Assembly: GCA_045661345.1 (NCBI GenBank)
Contig: JAZRFM010000003.1
Span: 8,512-72,511, forward strand
Source of the DNA: RUG12461 sp045661345
Lineage (GTDB): Bacteria > Bacillota > Clostridia > Lachnospirales > Lachnospiraceae
DNA length: 64,000 nucleotides
Reading direction: 5' to 3'
Below, one piece after another: positions 60,451-64,000 of the stretch. The stretch's first letter is position 1. Each line of letters starts with the position of its first letter. The notes under the pieces were generated by a model. It saw nothing but the letters and a program-made list of their open reading frames with translations, searched no databases and was not told the origin of the DNA. Position numbers and translations under genes: made by a program.

Positions 60451-60479
60451 ATTATATTGCGTCATTCTGCTGCCGTCAA
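60451..60479 (-). promoter_or_regulatory. Promoter of the EAL-ackA unit
   Basis: On the minus strand TTGACG (60479-60474), a 17-base spacer and TATAAT (60456-60451), about 20 bases before the ATG at 60430. Confidence 0.85.
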
Positions 60480-60534
60480 TGCAGTTTTCCCACAGAGTAT
60501 CTTTTTCCTGTAATCCGTAGTACAATGGGTAGAT

Positions 60535-61743
60535 ATGAAAGTTGCAGGAATCATCGCAGAATACAATCCGTTCCATCTCGGTCATGCACATCAGATTCGG
60601 GTTCTGAAGGAGTCCGGCTTCGATTATGTCATCGTATGCATGAGTGGAGATTTCGTCCAGCGGGGTGCCCCCGCCATCGTTGACAAGTTCACCCGTGCAA
60701 GGATGGCTCTCTCCTGCGGGGCGGATCTCGTCCTGGAGCTGCCGTCCCTTTTTGCCGTCAGCAGTGCGGAATATTTTGCCACCGCAGGGGTCCGGCTCCT
60801 TGCAGCTCTCCGCTGTGTGGATTCCCTCTGTTTTGGTTATGAAGGCAGCGGGGACAGGGATATCCGACCGCTCCTTTGCTCTCTTGCCGATTATCTGAAC
60901 GAAGAGCCTTCCTCTTTCAGTACCGTTCTGGGATCGCATCTGCGTAATGGCCTTTCTTACCCCGCAGCGCGCTCAAAAGCTTTGTCAGATACATTACCGG
61001 AGGCAGGCGACTTTCTTTCCCGGCCAAACAACATTCTGGCAGTGGAATACACCCGGGCGATCCGGCGTCATGGACTGTCTCTTTCCCTTCTGCCGATTCC
61101 GCGGACAGACGACGGCTATCACGGCATTCGATCCGCCGAGGGCATCCGCGCGCTTCTCTTTGCCGGAGAACCGGCTGATGATTTCCTGCCGGCGGAGGCC
61201 GCCGGACTCCTTCAACGTGCCGTCGCATCCTCGTGCCTGACGACGCCCAATGACTTTTCCTCCATGCTCCTTTACCGGCTTCTCAGGGAGGAGGATTTTA
61301 CGAAATACGCGGACTGCAGCAGGGATCTCTCAAAAAAGCTTCTGAAAGTCCGTTCCCGTGCCAGCACCTTCAGCGAGCTTGTCAGTTTCCTGAAAACAAA
61401 AGATCTGACCTATACCAGAATCAGCCGGGTACTCATCAACATCCTGCTGGATCACCGGCAGGAAACTCTGGATACCTACGCTCACGCAGACAGTGAGGAC
61501 ACCCTGTATGCAAAGGTCCTGGGATTCCGGCGTGATTGCTCTCCCCTCCTTTCCTTCCTCAGGCAGCAGACCCTTCTCCCGCTCATTTCCAAATGTGCTG
61601 ACGCAAGCAATCTGCTTTCCGCGGATGCACACCGGCTGTTCTCGCTGGACATTCATGCCTCAAAGGTATATCATCTGATTGATTCTGCAAAAACCGGCAT
61701 CCACTTTCCCAACGATTTTGAACATCCTCTGGAGATAATATGA
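60535..61743 (+). CDS. tmcAL: tRNA(Met) cytidine acetate ligase (TmcAL)
   Basis: 402 residues. The N-terminal nucleotidyltransferase motif IIAEYNPFHLGHAHQI and MSGDFVQRGAPAIVDKFTRA are diagnostic. The enzyme activates acetate with ATP and acetylates N4 of C34 in elongator tRNA-Met. ATP-pyrophosphatase-like HxGH is HLGHAH. Only a weak ribosome site precedes the ATG, and a -10-like TACAAT (60521-60526) sits nine bases before it. Overlaps the next gene by four bases (ATGA). Using acetate directly, it lies close to ackA, which makes acetate; the two are on opposite strands. Confidence 0.93.
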   Translation: MKVAGIIAEYNPFHLGHAHQIRVLKESGFDYVIVCMSGDFVQRGAPAIVDKFTRARMALSCGADLVLELPSLFAVSSAEYFATAGVRLLAALRCVDSLCFGYEGSGDRDIRPLLCSLADYLNEEPSSFSTVLGSHLRNGLSYPAARSKALSDTLPEAGDFLSRPNNILAVEYTRAIRRHGLSLSLLPIPRTDDGYHGIRSAEGIRALLFAGEPADDFLPAEAAGLLQRAVASSCLTTPNDFSSMLLYRLLREEDFTKYADCSRDLSKKLLKVRSRASTFSELVSFLKTKDLTYTRISRVLINILLDHRQETLDTYAHADSEDTLYAKVLGFRRDCSPLLSFLRQQTLLPLISKCADASNLLSADAHRLFSLDIHASKVYHLIDSAKTGIHFPNDFEHPLEII

Positions 61744-62540
61744 AAACGACACCTGTAAACCTGCATACCCATACCGAACGCTGCAACCATGCCATCGGCG
61801 CCGATGAGGATTACGTCGAGGCCGCAATTGCCGCGGGCATACAGACCCTCGGCTTTTCCGACCATGTCCCGATGCCCTACCGCAACCATTTCCATTCGCA
61901 CATCCGCATGCGCGTCAACGAGCTGCCGGATTACACCGCTTCCATCCTCTCCCTGAAGGAGGCCTACCGCGGTCAGATCGAGATTCTGCTGGGTTACGAA
62001 GCGGAATACGATGCGGAACTCTTCCCCGAGATGCTCAAGGAACTCTCACAGTATCCTTTTGATTACCTCATCTTCGGTGCACACTTTATCGATAACGAAT
62101 ACGCCGGTTTTTACGCCGGATCGGAAACCTGCGAGGAAGAACGTCTGGCGGCTTATGTCAGAAACGTGCTGGCGGGAATCTCCACGGGCGTCTACACCTA
62201 TCTTGCCCATCCGGATCTGATCTACTATACCGGACCGGATGAAATCTACGAGAAGCACATGCGAAAGATCTGTCTGGCTGCGAAGGAAGCGAATCTTCCT
62301 CTGGAAATCAATCTGAACGGCTACCGGTATCACCGCAACTATCCGGACGAGCGTTTTTTTGCACTGGCCAAAGAGTACCGGAATACCATCGTGCTCGGGT
62401 TCGATGCACATAATCCCGATCTCTTTACCGATCCGGAGCCCATAAAAAAAGCCGAGGCGCTCATCCAACGCCTCGACTTGACTATCACAGATGAAATTAC
62501 GATCATAGATCCGCATTTCCCGAAGAAGGGAAATGACTGA
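61740..62540 (+). CDS. PHP-domain histidinol-phosphatase family protein (HisJ-like)
   Basis: 266 residues. PHP metal-binding motifs: NLHTHTERCNHA, FSDHVPMPY, GYEAEYD, FGAHFID, AHPDLIYY and GFDAHNPDLF, in the order found in HisJ/HisK (histidinol phosphate phosphatase, histidine synthesis step 8). No other his gene is in the window; the family also contains phosphoesterases with other substrates. Translationally coupled to tmcAL. The C-terminus converges on the purH-type gene with only nine bases between. Confidence 0.85.
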   Translation: MKTTPVNLHTHTERCNHAIGADEDYVEAAIAAGIQTLGFSDHVPMPYRNHFHSHIRMRVNELPDYTASILSLKEAYRGQIEILLGYEAEYDAELFPEMLKELSQYPFDYLIFGAHFIDNEYAGFYAGSETCEEERLAAYVRNVLAGISTGVYTYLAHPDLIYYTGPDEIYEKHMRKICLAAKEANLPLEINLNGYRYHRNYPDERFFALAKEYRNTIVLGFDAHNPDLFTDPEPIKKAEALIQRLDLTITDEITIIDPHFPKKGND

Positions 62541-62549
62541 CAACGTGGA

Positions 62550-63731
62550 TCAGTGATGGAACAGGCGGATTCCCGTAAATGCCATCACCATGCCGTATTT
62601 GTTGCAGGTCTCAATCACATGATCATCCCGGATGGAGCCGCCCGGCTCCGCCACATATTTCACGCCGCTCCGGTGTGCCCGTTCAATATTGTCCCCGAAG
62701 GGGAAGAACGCATCCGAACCAAGTGACACATTCGTGTTCTTCGCGATCCATTCCTTCTTTTCCTGTATCGTAAACACGTCCGGTCTCGTCTTGAAGGTCT
62801 TCGCCCAGACATCGTCCCCCAGAACATCCGGATAATCCTCTCCGATGAACAGGTCGATTGCATTATCCCTGTCTGCTCTCTTGATATCATCGACAAAGGG
62901 AAGATTCAGTACCTGCGGTGCCTGACGCAGCCACCAGTTGTCCGCCTTCTGCCCGGCCAGTCTCGTGCAGTGAATCCGGCTTTGCTGTCCCGCGCCGATT
63001 CCGATGGCCTGTCCGTCCTTCACATAGCAGACCGAATTGGACTGGGTATATTTCAGCGTGATCATGGAGATCGCCAGGTCGATCTTCGCCTGTTCGGTCA
63101 GCTCTTTGTTCTCCGTCACAATATTGGAGAAAAAGGCATCGTCGATCACAAGCTCATTTCTGCCCTGCTCAAAGGTCACGCCGAACACCTCTTTATGCTC
63201 CGCCTTCGCAGGCTCATAGTCCGGATCAATCTCCAGCACACAGTAGTTGCCGTTCTTCTTTTTCTTCAGAATCTCCAGTGCCTCCGGCTCATAGCCCGGC
63301 GCGATGACCCCATCACTCACCTCTCTTCGGATGATATTCGCAGTCGCCTTGTCGCAGACATCGGAAAGGGAAATAAAATCACCGAAGGAGCTCATCCGGT
63401 CCGCGCCCCGTGCTCTGGCATAAGCATTTGCGAGGGGTGTAAACTCCATATCCAGATCGTCCACCCAGTAGATCTTTCGCTCAATATCGGAAAGCTCCTG
63501 ACCGACTGCTGCTCCGGCCGGAGAAACATGCTTAAAGGACGTGGCCGCAGGAAGCCCCGTGGCTTTTTTCAGCTCCCGCACCAGCTGCCAGCCGTTAAAA
63601 GCATCCAGAAAATTAATATAGCCGGGTCTACCGTTCTTTACCTCAAACGGCAGCTCCGCCCCGTCGGCCATGTACACCTTTGACGGCTTCTGGTTCGGGT
63701 TGCAGCCGTATTTCAATTCAAACTCTTTCAT
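62550..63731 (-). CDS. Stand-alone AICAR formyltransferase (short PurH)
   Basis: 393 residues from the ATG at 63731, preceded by AAGGAGG; the frame extends to 63848 without support. The sequence is the AICARFT half only: ELKYGCNPNQKPSKVYM, catalytic Lys-His in TSFKHVSPAGAAVG, LKYTQSNSVCYVKDG, GIGAGQQSRIHCTRLAG, AFFPFGDNIERAH, EPGGSIRDDHVIE. It formylates AICAR with 10-formyl-THF in purine synthesis. The IMP cyclohydrolase domain (about 190 residues) is missing and must be encoded elsewhere. This split form is typical of many Clostridia. Confidence 0.93.
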   Translation of the reverse strand: MKEFELKYGCNPNQKPSKVYMADGAELPFEVKNGRPGYINFLDAFNGWQLVRELKKATGLPAATSFKHVSPAGAAVGQELSDIERKIYWVDDLDMEFTPLANAYARARGADRMSSFGDFISLSDVCDKATANIIRREVSDGVIAPGYEPEALEILKKKKNGNYCVLEIDPDYEPAKAEHKEVFGVTFEQGRNELVIDDAFFSNIVTENKELTEQAKIDLAISMITLKYTQSNSVCYVKDGQAIGIGAGQQSRIHCTRLAGQKADNWWLRQAPQVLNLPFVDDIKRADRDNAIDLFIGEDYPDVLGDDVWAKTFKTRPDVFTIQEKKEWIAKNTNVSLGSDAFFPFGDNIERAHRSGVKYVAEPGGSIRDDHVIETCNKYGMVMAFTGIRLFHH

Positions 63732-64000
63732 GATAGCCTCCTTTTCTCTCTTCTCTGTTGATCGGTAGTTTACGCTCCTGCCCCCAGGACGATTGCCCGC
63801 CACGACCGGCATGTCTGCCCCCCGCCGGGCTCCTGCCCCTCCCGGCATGTCCGCCCCCGCCGGGCTCCCGCTGGCTTTTCACAAGCACATCGGAACTGCA
63901 CATGCTCGCTCGATGTGCTTCTAATCAGATTTGCCAAGGCATCGACCGTTCCCGCAACCGCTCGCAACCTGCCATCCATGGCAGATGCTCGCTCTCGCAC
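63732..64000. repeat. GC-rich leader region with short tandem and inverted repeats
   Basis: Upstream of the AICARFT gene. A 36-base-period imperfect tandem (units from 63806 and 63842, each with CCGGCATGTC and CCCCGCCGGGCTCC), a 10-base inverted repeat AAGCACATCG/CGATGTGCTT (63883-63892, 63911-63920), a 7-base palindromic arm CTGCCAT/ATGGCAG (near 63969-63984), and ATGCTCGCTC twice (63902, 63985). Open frames here have biased composition and no homology signal, so I call no gene. It may belong to an intergenic repeat family. Confidence 0.5.

Noticed and set aside
63770..63830. ZTP (pfl) riboswitch before AICARFT
   Set aside because: Fragments such as GGTCGTGGCGGG and CCTGGGGGCA recall the motif, but the order, spacing and conserved GGCGR core do not fit.
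63770..64000. 76-residue minus-strand open frame at the right edge
   Set aside because: Biased GC-rich repeat composition, no start context and no homology signal.

Overview
The window reads as a chromosome segment of a Gram-positive clostridium, most likely Lachnospiraceae. This is an inference from gene content: a stand-alone AICAR formyltransferase without the IMP cyclohydrolase half, TmcAL, heterodimeric ABC exporters, many 7TM/HD-GYP/EAL proteins, strong AGGAGG ribosome sites, and no outer-membrane proteins. I see no phage, insertion sequence, integrase or CRISPR array. Most genes lie on the minus strand in long, tightly packed operons.

Layout. 1-3.9 kb: a cut acyltransferase, an alpha/beta hydrolase, a degenerate soluble chemoreceptor-like coiled coil, an autoregulated XRE pair and a membrane-anchored protein. 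4.1-16.5 kb: c-di-GMP signalling, with an EAL protein and SGNH hydrolase on plus, then a four-gene minus operon (ECF-S-like/HD-GYP, propeller hybrid kinase, receiver-only regulator, 7TM HD-GYP). 16.6-19.6 kb: tRNA-Thr and a five-gene minus operon (cooC, BadF/HgdC-type activase, acetyl-CoA synthase A2-like protein, His-rich protein, cooT) that looks like nickel/Fe-S metallocentre assembly without any CO dehydrogenase. 19.7-29.2 kb: a small unknown protein, two tandem paralogous giant proteins with calpain-type protease domains and kinase-like remnants, and a GH2 beta-mannosidase translationally coupled to the second. 29.3-36.7 kb: a three-gene sensor operon (hybrid kinase, hybrid kinase carrying a DegV domain, 7TM/GAF/degenerate GGDEF).

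36.8-46.6 kb: a lipoprotein nuclease, a metallophosphatase, tRNA-Leu, and a probable six-gene minus operon for envelope or lipid homeostasis (unknown protein, SARP-type response regulator, membrane GDPD, HdeD-like protein, patatin phospholipase, sensor-MscS channel). 46.8-53.6 kb: a second MscS, an asymmetric ABC exporter, an orphan LytS-type histidine kinase and a second HdeD-like protein. An exact 18-bp repeat links the promoter region of the orphan kinase to that of the regulator operon, suggesting they form one circuit. 53.6-64 kb: mainly housekeeping genes (lysA-like, transglycosylase, rpmF, ackA with an upstream EAL gene, tmcAL, HisJ-type PHP phosphatase, AICARFT) plus a GC-rich repeat-bearing leader at the right edge.

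Overall the segment is dense in signal transduction. It holds four predicted c-di-GMP phosphodiesterases and no intact diguanylate cyclase. The least explained and most interesting parts are the CODH-less nickel operon, the twin calpain-type proteins, and the histidine kinase with an embedded DegV domain. Start codons were moved from the longest open frame wherever a Shine-Dalgarno site, a paralogue or an ATGA overlap pointed to a better one.
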